64,000 nt of DNA from Hydractinia symbiolongicarpus. Its lineage: Eukaryota; Cnidaria; Hydrozoa; Anthoathecata; Hydractiniidae. The notes under the pieces were generated by a model. It made no database searches, had not been told where the DNA came from, and saw only the letters and a program-made list of their open reading frames with translations. The first letter of the stretch is position 1. Each line of letters opens with the position of its first letter. A program made the translations under genes and the position numbers. The stretch is from positions 11,655,351 through 11,719,350 of the forward strand of contig NC_079877.1 in assembly GCF_029227915.1 (NCBI RefSeq), written 5' to 3'. Shown piece after piece: positions 1-13,620 of the stretch.

Positions 1-2698
1 TGGAATTTCCAAAAAAAGATAATTGCCATTAATTTGCTGAAAGTATCTAAACAATACCCCTGCAAATTGACAATATAGCTGGCTATAATGCTTAGTTAAC
101 TCATTTCCAAAAGTTTTTCTGTGCATAATGGCTAGTTAGTTGTGCACTTTGTAGTAAAGAAACAATCGCTTCATAGCAAATAAGCTAGATAGGTACTATG
201 GCTAGGTAGCTGTGTTTAAGAAGATAAGATATACTTGATTCTATTTTCATGCGCTTATAAAATTATGCAGAAAAAATAACATAATTATTAAAGAGAAACA
301 TTAATAACAAATATGGCGCATAGTATAGTATTTTCTAATGATCCTTATAGTACTGCACTGCGCAAGTTTCCACTTTGGATAGCGTTACCTTTTTCTTTAT
401 AATTTTTAGATATGTTTGGATAATCATGCGCCCATACTGTGTGCGAAAGTATTTTTACTTTAAAAATTTATCTTTTGACAGCATTTTAAGTAACAGAGGA
501 TATTAATAAGAATCTTTCAAAATATACAAAAGCCTATTGTTTGAAAAATACACTTCAATGTCAACGTTCCTTTAAACTAGGTTCATATATACTTGTTTTC
601 TACTTTTTATTTATATTATATCTTAACAATCTTGAAAGTCTTGCAGCATTGTTCAACTTGTTTACTCACAAAAAATAATCTTAATGTAATTCTTCCATAA
701 TGTTCATTTGTGAAAATATAATTTTTCTTTTGACTTTTTACATTGTTTACGTTGGTTAAAGTGAAGTTTGACAAGACAAGTATTTTGTTAAAAAAATTAG
801 TAGCAATTTTTTTTATTTAGACAATAATGTCACACCGTTTGAGTAACCATTTTGTGCAAAGGAGCAATTAATATAAACCTCCTCAAAAATTTTTTTTTGA
901 CTATGCAAAGTCAGTAAAAATTCCTCTCCCAAAGAAATACTGATATTAGGACGTCATCCGTGTTGTCAACTCCGTGTCAAGTAATTACAAAATTACTTTG
1001 TATTAGGTATATTTTTAAATTTTGTATATTTTTTTTAAAAAAGACCTAGAAGATTAAAATGTTGCAAAAATAAGCTAGAACATCCCAAGGAAAGCTGTAA
1101 ATCACCTGGTAGAGACAATACAATTTAGGGGTTTACAACCAAACTTGCCCCACGATAAGAAAGTCGGATTTGTTTCCTAATTCTGGAATCACAAATGTTT
1201 CCATTGTTACTTTTAAATACTGCAAAAACTATAATTTTTTGTCATTTGCCGAAAAAAAATACACCCCATAAGAATGCAATTGTTTTACAAGCATTCTCAC
1301 TAAGCCTAGTTAACTTTATTTTTACAGATGTTGTTTAAAAAATAAGGTACATTAAGCACAAGATATATGTCAGCAACATCACTAATTTTGATAAACAAGT
1401 TGATATTTCATGTCTATATGTGGAATAAGCCAGCCAGGTAGTTACTCATATCGATGCTAGGCATAATATACCTATCTCATTTAAGATCAAGAATAATAAA
1501 CAAACCATTAGAATGGTCCAGTGTCTGGTAGATACTTACATACAGCCCCATATTTTTGACAAATGTTAATAATTATAGATTTTTAAGGTAATTTTGCAAA
1601 AAATGCTAGTAAACAAACCATTTATGCACTACTTCCCTGCAAACTAAAAATTTGCTCATAACTAATCTCGATTTGATTTTATTCCGTATTTTGATATACA
1701 TACTTTGCTGTACAAAAATGGACATAAAAATAGGTGTATTCACTTTTTGAAAATAAGTGTCAAACCTGTTAGGCCTTTATAAGTTACATATTTATAGAAT
1801 TTTAAAGGGATTATAATGTTACGCAATGAAACTTCATCACATCATTTTACTTAAAAAAGTAAGATCATTTGCCCAACCAATCTGTAAATAATCTTTTTTA
1901 TCTTCGAGTAGTTGCACTTGATAGTATGACTACTGAATTCTTTTGTTACAACAGCTACTACACTTTTGGTTGCAATGTATGCAATATTAAATACGGGAAT
2001 ATTCGAATTACAGTCCTCTGCGCTCTATTAAATAACACACTCACAAATGTTTCCCGACATTTACCTGAAGTTATAGAACGACAGAAAGTTTGTTTTTAGT
2101 TGTTCACTGATTTACTGAATTTCAGATATTTTAAGTAAGCGCCTATATAAACGATGTAATATTCTGGTGTTCTGTTTGTAAATAGACAATTTATACAATA
2201 TGGGCACTTATTGAGCTTTGAGAAATTTACACAAGTGCTTATTCGAGAGGGGTGCCTAAAAGTTGTTGGGCATGGTACTCGAAAACTTAAGAAATACACT
2301 TTAAAAGGAACTAAAATATAATGGAAGTTTGTTTGAATTTTGAGCGGTCACCCTGTTCAATAATGGGCACAGCTTAGTGATAACTAGAAACAACCTTGAC
2401 AGGGTTTGAAAACTATTGATGTGGTCTAATCAACTAGATAAAGGCTGTTTAACATAAAACAAATCAGAACAAACGGGTTATTCTAGTTTGTTTTGAATAC
2501 ATAGGCTATCACTATAGCAAAAAACAATGCAAAGCACAGGGGTAACAGAGACAATCTTATGATTCTGGTCATCATTTATAAAATGTTTGATTTTAAATCC
2601 CTACCTGTGAAAAAATAGTGATGTATTAGTAATTTGTAGAATAACGTTGTGTTAATAATTTTTGTATGTTTATTCAAATTATTGTTTAATTTTTGTAG
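1..2698. other. AT-rich noncoding stretch upstream of the first FN3 exon
   Basis: No convincing exon, RNA gene or complete repeat was seen. The short open frames here are low-complexity and lack homology-like motifs. The stretch may be an intron or 5' flank of the FN3 gene that follows, because the first visible FN3 exon begins at a splice acceptor and not at a start codon. Confidence 0.5.
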
Positions 2699-5600
2699 CT
2701 GCCCCAGGTGAAATCACTTCCTTTAATGGCAGACAAAAAAACTATAATTCAATAAAGGTTTCTTGGCGCCGTGATTCTCGCGCGATACAATACAACCTAG
2801 AATTTAAAGATGGTGGAAATGTGACAACATTCGTGGTTAAAAACGCAAGGTCGAAGTTAATTACAAATCTCAGTAATGGGACTACTTACCAGTTTAGGGT
2901 ATCTGCACAGAACTTTGTCGGTGAAACAAAAAAAACAAAATGGATTAATGTGACAATTCCCCGAGTGGGTAAGTCGTTTTATGTTTCATGTGTATCGTTA
3001 AAGAATATTATCTATAATATATCTGTTTGTTTATTGTGTTTTTGTTGTTGTTTTTTCTTCTTTTGTTAAATGTTTAAAAATGTTTTTTCTCCTTTTAGTG
3101 CCACCAAGTCCAGTGAGAAACCTCACAGTAGTTCCATTTAGTGTAAGTTATACATATGTAAAAATGGATGTGCAATTTTTAAGACCAATCGAAAGCGGCA
3201 GTCTTCATCTAGTGTATTATTTAAGGATTTGTCATTACAATGTGACAACGAAGGCTAGAGTTGGTTGTATTGACAAGAACACATATATTACATCATATTA
3301 CACCAAGTCAATGAGACCTGAGAGTGTTTATATTGTTTCCGTTTATGCTGAAAATAAAGCAATGCAAAGAGGACCGAAAGTGGAACATGTGTTTACAACA
3401 CCTGCTTATAAAAAAAGTACGTTCCTAGGCTTTTGTTTTCATTTAACAGTAGTTTCAGCTACTACTAAAATTTTTTTCGAAATGTTAAAACGATAAACTA
3501 AATTTTACGAGAGTCATAGTAAGAAACCTGCTTTACAGTTTTTTTTGCAGTAAAAATGTATTTATTTTGCTTCTTTGATTAATTATTGTTCGACCTAGTA
3601 TACTGCACATTACTCTAGAGTTAAGTCTCCTTATGAGTTTATAACAGCCAAACATTTTGAGAGCAGATGCCTGCTGTATGTATTGTACAGCATATATAGG
3701 GTATTTCGCCTGCACAGTACCGATGAAATGATTCAAATGATTCAAATGATTTTTATGATGGTAAAATCAAAAAAAAATTATTGCAATGCATTGTAAAGCA
3801 GGCTTTTTACTATGACTCCCGTAAACTCTGTGTTATAAACATTTCGTTTGATTAGATATTAGAGATTTAGAAATAAGTTCGCTATTTTTTTTAAAAGCAA
3901 AATTTTTCGGAAGACCATCTATATGAGTAAATGCGGAAAACTGTCTTGAATTTGGCGTATGGACCAACCTGTAATCAATGTAGTATAGCTGCTTTTTTAC
4001 TTGATATTGGCAAAATGAACTTGTAATATCAGTAAGCATTAACAGAATAAGCTAAATTAACATATTACTATTTTGGAAATGATTTAAAAATTAATGTTAA
4101 TGAAATGTTCACTTATGGATACCCCTGCATCACAAGCCATCATGATATTACATAAATGTGTTAAAATATCTTCTCGGATATGTCTTCTGTGCGCCGTTTG
4201 GGTTTCGATTCTTCTATCATAATTATCATTGCATTTCAGTGCAGGTAGTCATGCCCATCTTTCTTACAAGAAAACCATTTTGCTACCTCAGCCATGATTT
4301 TTTGAAATTGACTCAAAAACGAATCTGAAATTTTCATAACTTAGAGACCTAAGGGGGAAATTATCTGCGCTTGCACCGTGGCCCAGCTTAAACGTGTGAG
4401 AAAAGTTCATTTTTGCATTGGTTTGCTTATCTGGTGGTACTGTTATTTTTTTCATTATTTTTATGATACTTTAGGTCTGTTTGATTATATACGTTAAACA
4501 GGAAACAACCTAATTACGATTTATGGCGCTGATTTGTTGAAACTGAGTTCGGTTACTTGGCCTGTGATTTTTTAAAACATGATCTTTTTAGCTACTTCTT
4601 GTGGTATGTTTTTACTCAAAAAAAGTATTTACTCCAATGATAGTTAAATCTAAATTCTTTGCAATGGACTGATAGTGCAAGGTTATGAGTTTCTTATTCA
4701 AAATAAAGCTTCATAAGAGAAAACAAAAAACATTTGATATTGTCTTGGTGGTGGCTTTTTTTAAGAAAACACACTGTATTAGTTTTAAATTACTAGATAT
4801 ACTTACTTTTGTCATAATTCATCTATTTATCTATGTTTTCTTTTTTATTTTTGAATTGGCGTTTTAAATGCAAAATTCCTTTTAGGAAAACAAAAAATAA
4901 CCATAATTTCTGGGCAATAAATCAAGCGTGATTTGCAAAAAATATAAATATATTTGATTTTATTCTATTTGTATTTTCAATTTGCTTGTTGAGCAGAGCG
5001 TGTACAACTATTTTTATAGAAATTTCTGCTTAACATGTATGTTCAACAAAAGTAGACCACAAAAATAATCAACATAACTTTTCAGTAGAGAATGTTAAGC
5101 TGTGTTTTATTGACTGTTTCACTATTGTCTATGTTTCATAGGGGTGCCTTTTTTAGCGAGATAATTAATGCAGGTTTGCATTTTGTTGATGTCATTATTG
5201 AGAATAATATAAACACCCTAAAACCCAAGCAAGTATATTTTAAAGGCTATGATCCCCGGGCAATAATCAAAATTATATTTAACTATTTATTAGTTGGAGA
5301 TAATTAGAGGATAAATCTAAATTGTACGATGCCAATCATTTTTTTTTAACTTCAATCACGGCAGAAAATAATGTCAACCAGAGGTTTGCTTCTAACATGT
5401 CTCGGCAAATGCATACCCCACCCACGGGACAAAAACGAACATTTTAACTAGCTACTTACTCTACTTACGAATTTTCTACTTGATACTAATGTTATGATGT
5501 GAGAAGCAATGAAATTTTTCCTTTCTAATTTAAGTATACGAGAATTGAATTGTGGGAACGATGGTCTTGCGTCCCCTAATTCTATACAAATTAATACTTT

Positions 5601-6045
5601 CCAAACAAATTTTTTTATTACTAGAACTATTGATCATTAAAAATACAAGTTTTCTTTACTCAAAATGTTTCTGCAAACTCCTCTAAATAATAGCATGTAA
5701 CTATGTGTTCTTAAATCATGTGACATGTTAGTTCATATTGCGACGTCAGGTTATACTTTTCCATGCGAATAGACAAAACAGTTTATATTTTATTAGCCTT
5801 GTTTCAAGAACGTTGTTTGTAAAATTTTCAAATTATATAAAGTGATGCTAATGATTAGAATGTTACCTGTCATTTTAGGACCAAAACCCCAATCGAGCCG
5901 TTCGGGATTGAGTGATGTTGCTATTGCAGGAATAGTTGTTGCATGTTTGTCAGCATTTACTGCAATAATGGGTTTCCTTTGTAAAGTCTGCTGCTCTGAA
6001 TCGGATGAGGAAGTGGATGAAAACATAGCTTTGAATGGAAAATGA
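2699..6045 (+). CDS. FN3-domain single-pass membrane protein, 3' exons (5' end outside view)
   Basis: Three exons join in phase: 2699-2968 (acceptor TTTTTGTAG, donor GTAAGT), 3099-3416 (acceptor CTCCTTTTAG, donor GTACGT) and 5879-6045 (acceptor CATTTTAG, stop at 6043-6045). Each of the first two encodes one fibronectin type III domain. The first shows the typical VSW near strand B and the NGTTYQFRVSAQN pattern of strands E-F; the second starts PPSPVRNLTV. The last exon has a short linker, a hydrophobic helix (VAIAGIVVACLSAFTAIMGF) and a short acidic tail with two cysteines just inside the membrane. This is the layout of a type I surface receptor or adhesion protein with almost no cytoplasmic signalling region. 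The start codon and signal peptide are not identified and lie upstream; further exons could be hidden in the 2.4-kb last intron. The exact family is not recognised. Confidence 0.72.
3508..3821. mobile_element. MITE with TA target duplication (Tc1/mariner-like), in FN3-gene intron
   Basis: The ends are inverted repeats of about 30 bp: the left begins CGAGAGTCATAGTAAGAAAC and the right, on the other strand, begins CGGGAGTCATAGTAAAAAGC; both go on to CCTGCTTTACA. TA flanks both sides (3506-3507 and 3822-3823). The 314-bp interior has no transposase. TA duplication plus short inverted ends suggests a Tc1/mariner-class nonautonomous element; the superfamily is inferred. Confidence 0.75.
3822..5878. 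other. Rest of the FN3-gene last intron
   Basis: About 2 kb between the intronic MITE and the membrane-anchor exon. I see no further FN3-like exon, though a small exon cannot be excluded. No repeat with clear ends was found. Confidence 0.4.
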
Positions 6046-9000
6046 GGTAATTTTAAAGTCGTAGTGTTACGTGGCGAACACATTAATTTTATATTCTCGT
6101 AAACGAATAATAAAAGACTAGAGGTATACCCGGGGTATACAACTGTGTTTCCTAATAACCTATGTAGAATATCAATATATATATATATATATAGTATATG
6201 CAGCAAAAAACTTTAACCTGAAAATCTGAAAAGCACTGTTTCGACTTTTTCGAATTAATTTGGTATCGAACCATACCAAAACATTTTTATCCGAAATGTT
6301 GAAAGGAGCTGTTTGCAAGGAATAAACCAAAATAAACAAAAATCAGTTCTTTCACCATTTTCCATAATTTCTTTCCCCTGAAACCTTACGCAAAACTTCA
6401 AAAAATCTCAGTTTGGCAAACATCAAATTTAAACCATACTGCAGACTTCCTAAAGTTTAATTTGAAATGTCAAACAGAGCATTCTACAAATGTAACTCGG
6501 TCATTTGTGATTCCTGCTTCAAAAAAATTTAACATGTAATGATAAAATAAAAGAGAAGATGTTTTAAATCATCATCTTTAAAAATCAAAAATCAGTTCTT
6601 CCGGTACATATATTATATACTATTGTCTCATAAAAAAGTTAATTTGGGTCTCCTTCTCCACAAAAGTTTATATCAGATGTAAAACTGAACTGGTAAACAA
6701 CATAAAAATAAATAAATAATGTATTTTGTTATGATCCATACTGCCCACTTAAACATTTTAATCAGAAATGTGAAAAAGAGTATAGAAATTTTAAATCAAT
6801 AAAGATCGTTATTTCGGTAATATTGTAGATGGTGCTTTTTCACGAAATTACCAAAACAAAAAGTTTCAGACATGCACTATAGGTAGCTACTCCTGATAAA
6901 GGATACTAAAAAGCCTAGCTAAACTATAGTCATATTTAGCTATAATGGCAAGTAGCTAGGTAAAGTATACATTGGAGAATTAGACAGGTAATACAGATAC
7001 GTCATAGCTATAATCCATATATATAGGTATTTCACTTACAGACATATATGAAATTATAAAGCAAATATGTATGTTTATATATTCACGTACTATATGTCCC
7101 GTATTTAAAATACTGCCCAGATTTTGTATTCTGAAAATTGCGTTTTTAATACCGGTATAAATTTGACGTTTTTAACGGCTACCGCCTATTGTGAGGTAAA
7201 TTAATTGCAAATAAACCCCTTGATATTTTTTTTCGTTTGTCCAAGCTTTTAAAGAAGTAAAACCCGTCTCACCGTACGCACATAAACAAGGGACATTAAT
7301 ATGATAAACTAGTTGTATGCCATGGAAGAATCCAATTTTTTTTCTTTTAATCCATCTTCTTGGGCATTTTAATTTTGGTAATTTTTAAAAGAACCTGCGA
7401 AACTGTGAATTTTTCTTACCACTTATATTTCTGACACTAAACTATATTACATACATTTCTTTCAAATAAAAGTTTACACAAAATTTCAAAAAACAAGTGT
7501 GCAACACGGACAATTAATGGCCATTTACCATTGTGGTATTTTACATGCAGTACTGCAGCAAAAGTAATGTCCAAAACAAAACGTTTGTGTCGGAACTTCG
7601 TGAACAACAAAAATCACTACAATTTTAGCTTCCAGCCTTACCAAACATTAAAAAGACTTCCTTTGTCATGTTGCATGCAGTCCTCTTCCACATAAACTTA
7701 CACAAAATGTAAAAAAAAATACACTATTTCGAGGCATGAAAGTGTCCTTAAACTATTCTTAAAATATCAGTAAAGTAGCTAGCTATATAGCTATACTTTT
7801 TTAAAAGATGCTGTGGCTTGTTATATCTTTCATAATTCATGTTTAAAAGCTTAAGTCAAATAATTTAGAGCCATATTTCTAGCAATACTACGAAGGTTAG
7901 TTAGGTACAGAAAGCTAAAGTAATAAAAACAGAATTCACTAGCTAATTAACGGGGAGAACTTTAGTTCAAAGCATTGGCTAGCTGCAACAGCTAAAAGCC
8001 AATCAGCTAAGCTGGGTATGAAGTATTTATGGTTAGCTACAATCTTTGCCAAAGGTGTTGAGACACTTTTCAAAATTCCAATTATTTACATACGTTCACA
8101 TCTGCGCCCCCAGACTATGTTGCGCTTAGCTTAATGAAGACAGAAATTTGCTGCAATGGCTCTCCAACATTGTGTTATGGGTGAGAGGGATAAAAAGAAT
8201 CGTAATTCTGCATTTATTGTCTTTTCTGCCACTAAAGATCAGTTTTTGCATTTCCTTCAACTACTTTTGGATTGTGGCTCTATAAATTAGAAAGGAAATT
8301 CTACTTCCTGGCTGATGGTGGCTGGTTTTAGCTACCTGGAAAATACAACCCAGCTACACCATCAAAACTTCTCTTAATGTATGTATATCATATTTTGTTA
8401 CTTTACAGATACATAGATTTATATAGTACATAGACATGCTTATAATAGTGGCATCCTGTATACAATTTTTTATTAAATACTGCCCCAATTTTTACCTTAG
8501 GAAACAACAATGCTAGCTAGACGGGTGGTAAAGGGGTATTATTTTTACAGGCCCCTGCGGTTATAACATAAGAAAATATACTCCTCCTTTGTTTAGTATT
8601 TTTTAGCGTAACACCACGCCTCAGGAGAGCAAAGAGTCATAGTCATGCACACAAGCGTATAAAAATCTTAATAAGAATATTGTTAGTTTGATTTTTTATT
8701 GAAAGAATAAAACCAACTTATCTAGTTATGTTTTTTTTTCAACTATTCTCTCCAAGCTAGTAAAACATTACCGACACGCATTTTTTAATAACTTTTCACC
8801 AAACGTTGCATTTATCTTTTATTATTACTTCATTAAAAGTCTAAAAAAATGTGGTGCAAATTTTATCTCTTTATACAGTTAGTGTGAAACAACGTTTATC
8901 TAATATCATCAACATCATCTATCGCTAAAGTTCTCGCAAAGTATTAAAACGATAATTTGCAAGGATTATTTCTCGACAAACAAAAAAATATCCCTTGATT

Positions 9001-10331
9001 TTGCCATATTTTTGACTCGCGAAAGTATTCTCTGATTATTTTGTACATAAAATATTTCTTTTAGATAGCCACTCGATGGAAATGTAATAAAGACATTGGA
9101 TGTGAACGAAAGATATTTTTTGTCTATTTGTTGATGTTAAACATCTAACAAAGTATTTACTTTTTGTATTTACGTTTTGTGTTATTCCTAATTTTTGTTA
9201 AAAGTATTTAAAATGCTGCACAAGATTTCTTCTCGACTTCAAATAAACAGATTGTTCAGAGCTTATTTTACTTTAAAAACGCAATTTAACGGGGACTCGA
9301 TTTTTTTTGTGATTGTTTTTAGTCGGAAACGAACTTTTCGCTCTTTAGCTTATTTTGAACGATTGTTCAAATTTATTGTGAAATCAATTTGTCCACGTGG
9401 AAGAAACCAAAATTAATTTTTTTATACTTTTTTAAAAAAACAAAAAACGCGAGTAGGCTCAAAATGCCAAAAACTTAAAAAATATTTAAATATCACTAGA
9501 AATTATCAATTAGTTAAACATGTATACGACGTATATTAACATAAATATTGTATACGGAATATTTGTAAATATAAAATCTCAAATATTTATAAAAAAAAAG
9601 AAATAATTCTCTCTTCCCTGATCCTTAGAGATAAAAAATCAACATATATAGGTGGAGAGAATTATCAGCGTTAAATCAATACTGTATGCGCAAACTAAAC
9701 GATGGCTTTGTACATTTAAGTCCGCATTGTTAGAGTTGTTAGAGCGAGCGTAGCTATTTGCGGAATGTTTGTTTGGGCAGATGTAGCCATGTGTGTCGCT
9801 CCTTAAGGTGACATCAAACGCAGTGACATTATCAAAAGTGAGATACTAAACCGTTTACACCGAGCTGCAGGTAGCTAAAATAGTTGCATAGCTAGTTAAA
9901 TCCAGCAGAGTCTAGTATATGTAGAAAATGCAAAAATTAGATTGGCATTCTGCTTAACCTCTGATTTCTAAATCTTGCTAAAAAGTAAAAGATTCAATAA
10001 CTCTGACCCATTCCAATCAGTCACGTTTCCAAATATATAATGTGCTTAAAAAAGCATAGAAAATAAAAATTGAGAATTAAAGATAAATTTAAAACGAACT
10101 TTTTTTAAAACATCACCAGTTATTCTCGCCAAAAAATGTCATTTATCGCGATAACTTTAAGTAGAGAAATTGTATTGAATATTTGGCAAAATTCGTGAAT
10201 ATTGTGAGAGTACGAATTCACACGCTAAATTTTAAAATTTGACCATTCTCTAAAATAAATCCATGCTAAATACAACACAAAATTCCGAATTCCTTCATAA
10301 AATAAAAAACGAATATGATCAAGCTTGCGTC
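6046..10331. other. Intergenic AT-rich DNA
   Basis: No supported gene. It holds a short TA run near 6175-6191, many dispersed TAGCTA/GCTAGCTA motifs (for example 6870-6960 and 7770-8040), and a 73-codon open frame at 9195-9416 with no recognisable domain that I do not call as a gene. Confidence 0.5.
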
Positions 10332-10520
10332 AAAATAATCAATGATAAACGAAAATGTTATATATTTCATTATGAAACATTGGGCACAGTGACAATATTG
10401 TGTTGGTTTATGCAATTTAGCTTTTAAATTCGAACAATTTTTGCTTTTATGTGAATTGGAAGTATAAATTGTTGTAGATTTAGATCAAGATTTTTAGCTA
10501 TCACTCTTAGATCCCTTTGA
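10332..10520 (+). repeat. Left copy of ~190-bp direct repeat flanking the Polinton
   Basis: This stretch matches 21790-21980 in the same orientation at roughly 75-80% identity by eye. Shared blocks include AAAATAATCAATGATAAAC, GACAATATTGTGTTG and GAAGTATAAATTGT. It ends about 50 bp before the Polinton end. It has no coding content and its nature (dispersed repeat or local duplication) is unknown. Confidence 0.7.
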
Positions 10521-10572
10521 ATCTTCGATGCACAACCAAACAATGACTTTCATAGAAGTACCAAGCTATAAT

Positions 10573-10710
10573 AGGGAGTCAGTGTATACACATTTTAAAA
10601 TTTCCACGGTCAAACCTTTATAAAAACCAACATACACAAAAGCACTTGTGACGTCACAGAGTTCATCACACATGACCCATCCAACAAAATCCGCTGACAA
10701 TCACCAAAAA
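10573..10710 (+). repeat. Polinton left terminal inverted repeat
   Basis: About 138 bp matching the reverse complement of 20467-20604 with scattered mismatches. Long shared blocks include CACAGAGTTCATCACACATG and ACCCATCCAACAAAATCCGC. Similarity stops around TCACCAAAAA/TCAGCAAAAT. The divergence between the two ends suggests an old insertion. Confidence 0.9.
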
Positions 10711-10749
10711 TTCCCAGCTTGCTCAGCAATCTTCGGACGTTGTTGAAAT

Positions 10750-13620
10750 GTGTATATAAGAAAGGGATTCAAGAATGCAATCAGCAAACTATATAGCACC
10801 GTGTCGGCACCAGTGGCAACAACTCGCGACGCTCTCGCTGATCGACTACAAAGTGTGCGGGATACTGTTGCTTTTTACTACAACAAGGAAAGGGAACAAA
10901 TTTTGAGAGGTACAATGCTTCATGACGAGGTCAAACAGGAAGCACGGGGAGGCTACTACGACACGGAGAATATCCGGGATGAATATCAGGGCCCTGAGGA
11001 CGATATCCAGATGTTGGAAGATGGAAATAGGGTCAAAACATGGAGAATCAACAAACATTTGAACGAATCATTAAAAGACGCTATTATCCAAAAAATTAAG
11101 CCACACGTGGACATGCGTGTTAATGTCGTGTACAGCTTCAGTTGTAATATTTACAAGAACGGAGGTGGCGTGTCTGATTATCACAAAACTAAGAGCTCCA
11201 GGTCGCTGTCAAATATAGCGGAAATCTAAGCGTTCATTGAAGAATGCGAGATGAAGCGTCTTGATTTGAAGGATGGTGAGTTTTGGAATAAGGCCTATTT
11301 ACCACCGGTTAGGACCACCGAGACCCCAGGAGCATAAGAAGGGAAAATCGTCTTCAATTATGTACGGATCAAGGCTAAAAGTACGCGTGAACCTCTTCTT
11401 GGATGTGGCCCTCTCCCGGATTGGCTGCAAAATAAGAGGTGCATCTACGGCATGGACGGGAAAACAGAACTAACGGACAACTTATGCCTTTGGAGATGCT
11501 TAGCGGTAAAAGGGAGGGCTGGTGTAGAACGCGGAACAGAACGTTTAACAAGACCAGCTCTTGCATTAGCTTGAGAGTACTACGAGGACTCCAAGTTAAA
11601 GCGCGAAGATGTGTGCACTACAAAGCTGGTGGATTTCGGGGGCATTGCCAAACACTTCAAGATCAACATCAGGGTCCTTGAGCCCAAGACAATCTCTGAA
11701 AAGGCACCATGGAGACTTGTCTATGGGCAAAAGCAGTACAAAAAGGGTTCAGATGACATCAATCTTGGTATGCTGGACGGGCACTGTTTTTACATCAAAA
11801 AAATGGATGCTTTAACCCAGCACTGGGAATGCGAGGTATGCGACCAAGTTTTTAACAAAGTCTGCAACTTATCAGGGCATAAGAAGAACGAATGCGAGGG
11901 CGTCAAGACGACGAGGTGAAACGTATGCCGAGCAAATCGGAGAAGGTCTTTTACGGTGAAAGCTTCAGCTACGCTGCATCCTCATGGATCGAATACATGT
12001 CGAAGCAAACTGGAAGACATATCCATCACGCGCTATGTGGTCATGGTGGTGAACGCGTTATCCGCGATGATAAAGGAAAGGAGTGGAGAGTAGACGGTTA
12101 CGAGCCTACCACAAAGACCGTTTATGAGTACTGCGGTCCTCCTGTGTCCGCCAGGACGGATCCAATCAGTCAAAACCTAATATGATCAAACGATGAAGAA
12201 GGAAAATATAATACGAGAACAGGGTTGCAACCCCGTCACGGCCTGGAATGTGAGAAACCACCCAAAACCAGGAGGTACTTTACATTGTGTTTGATTTCAA
12301 AGCCCTCTTACTGCCATTAAATTACCAGCAAACCCCTGATCTGACGTACTTTTCGAGAAATATCCCGTAAGCGTTGGTATTGCCGATAGTCTTAACGGAG
12401 ATCCAACGTTTATTGAGCACGAGGATTCCAAGGTCTTGGTTAAAACGTTTGTGGAGAAACTGGAAAAGAGGCATGCTCTCATTGTGGAAGAGTTCGAGAG
12501 AATGTACCCCAAGCCCGACGATTTCAACATGCTATCTAAAAGGAACCAGGATGCGTGGAACGATTGGGTAAACCAGGTATCTGCGATTGGGTTTAACAGC
12601 GGCAAGTAAGACATCAACCTGATTAAGCGGTGTTTTGTCGAAGAAATTGCGCAAGACGATAAGATAAGGGTAGCGAATAAAGAAAACAACTGCATGTTCC
12701 TCACAACCTCGAGGTTTAAATTTCTCGACATCAAGAATTTCCTTGCTCCTGGTATGAGCTATGACGGTTGGTGTAAGTCCCTGGAATCTAAGCTCCAAAA
12801 GCTCATGTTTCCATACGAGTGGTTGACAAGGCACGGCAAGTTGGACCATGTCTGGCCTGTCGCAAACGAGGACTTCTATAGCCTGCTAAGTGGGAAAAAC
12901 ACGCTATCTCGCGAAGAGTACGAAACATTCCGCGCGGAGTTTTACAAGGGAGACTGCGTCACCATAATGAACTGGTTGCGCGAGTACAATCTAGCCGACG
13001 TGGAACCGTTCATTGAAGCTATGGACAAGAGGTACGGAAAGCATGTGAAAAATGTACAAAGAACGAGGCCTACGAGCTCTTGCGGACGGGGATGGTTGAT
13101 GGCCCTGCGATCGTATTCTGTAGGTACCACGAAAGAGACGTGACGGGTCTCAGATCTCACACATACGAGGAGCCCCACGAGTGCAAGACCATTCTAGGGT
13201 ACGTCGCAAACATGCAATACTTTCCTTGTGGGAAGGAAGAGCTGATCAGGGTGGCTACGCCTGCATCAGCGCATAACTTAGAGCTACTGACGCGAGGCGT
13301 GCGAGATGGACCCCTCTTTGGCTTTGCGCAGGTTAATATTGAGATACCTGAAAATTTGCGTAAAAAATCCAGTGAAATGGCTCCGGTATTTGTCGTTAAA
13401 GAGATACCCGACAGTCAAATCCCCGAGCACATGCACGATTACTTGAAAACTGCGGGGCGCAAGCGTGTTCCGGGTACGCGTAAGCTTCTGGGGTTGATAA
13501 AAGCTGAAAAAATCCTACTCTATACTCCTGTGCTAAAATGGTACATTGACCATGGGCTGAACGTGACTGCTTTTCACCAGTTCCTCAAGTATACTCGAGG
13601 TAAACGATTTGCATGGTTTC
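10750..13620 (+). pseudogene. Polinton family B DNA polymerase, broken and C-terminally truncated
   Basis: The reading frame shows the usual order of a Polinton polymerase: an N-terminal region (10750-11570) with LLGCGPLPDWL and NLCLWRCLA; a zinc-finger-like C-x2-C...H-x4-C motif near 11827-11895; an endonuclease/exonuclease-type segment (11920-12150) around VDGYEPTTKTVYEYCG; the exonuclease region with an IGFNSGK motif (about 12586-12606) and FLDIKNFLAPG; and a palm/thumb segment ending in KAEKILLYTPVLKWYIDHGL (about 13500-13560). Breaks visible: in-frame stops at 11227-11229, 11335-11337, 11572-11574 and 12607-12609, and frame changes near 11905, 12190-12360 and 13050. The similarity stops near 13620, before the SAYGK-type and DTDS motifs of the family, so the catalytic C-terminus is missing. 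There is no clear start: the frame opens at a GTG, not an ATG. Confidence 0.88.

Noticed and set aside
5092-5307. Extra exon of the FN3 gene
   Set aside because: No FN3-like residues, no matching splice sites in phase, and AT-driven composition.
9195-9416. 73-codon gene left of the Polinton
   Set aside because: No recognisable domain or splice evidence; likely a chance open frame.
10750-10850. Possible intact start of the polymerase gene
   Set aside because: The frame opens with GTG and an in-frame stop lies just upstream; the nearby ATG is in another frame, so no start is claimed.
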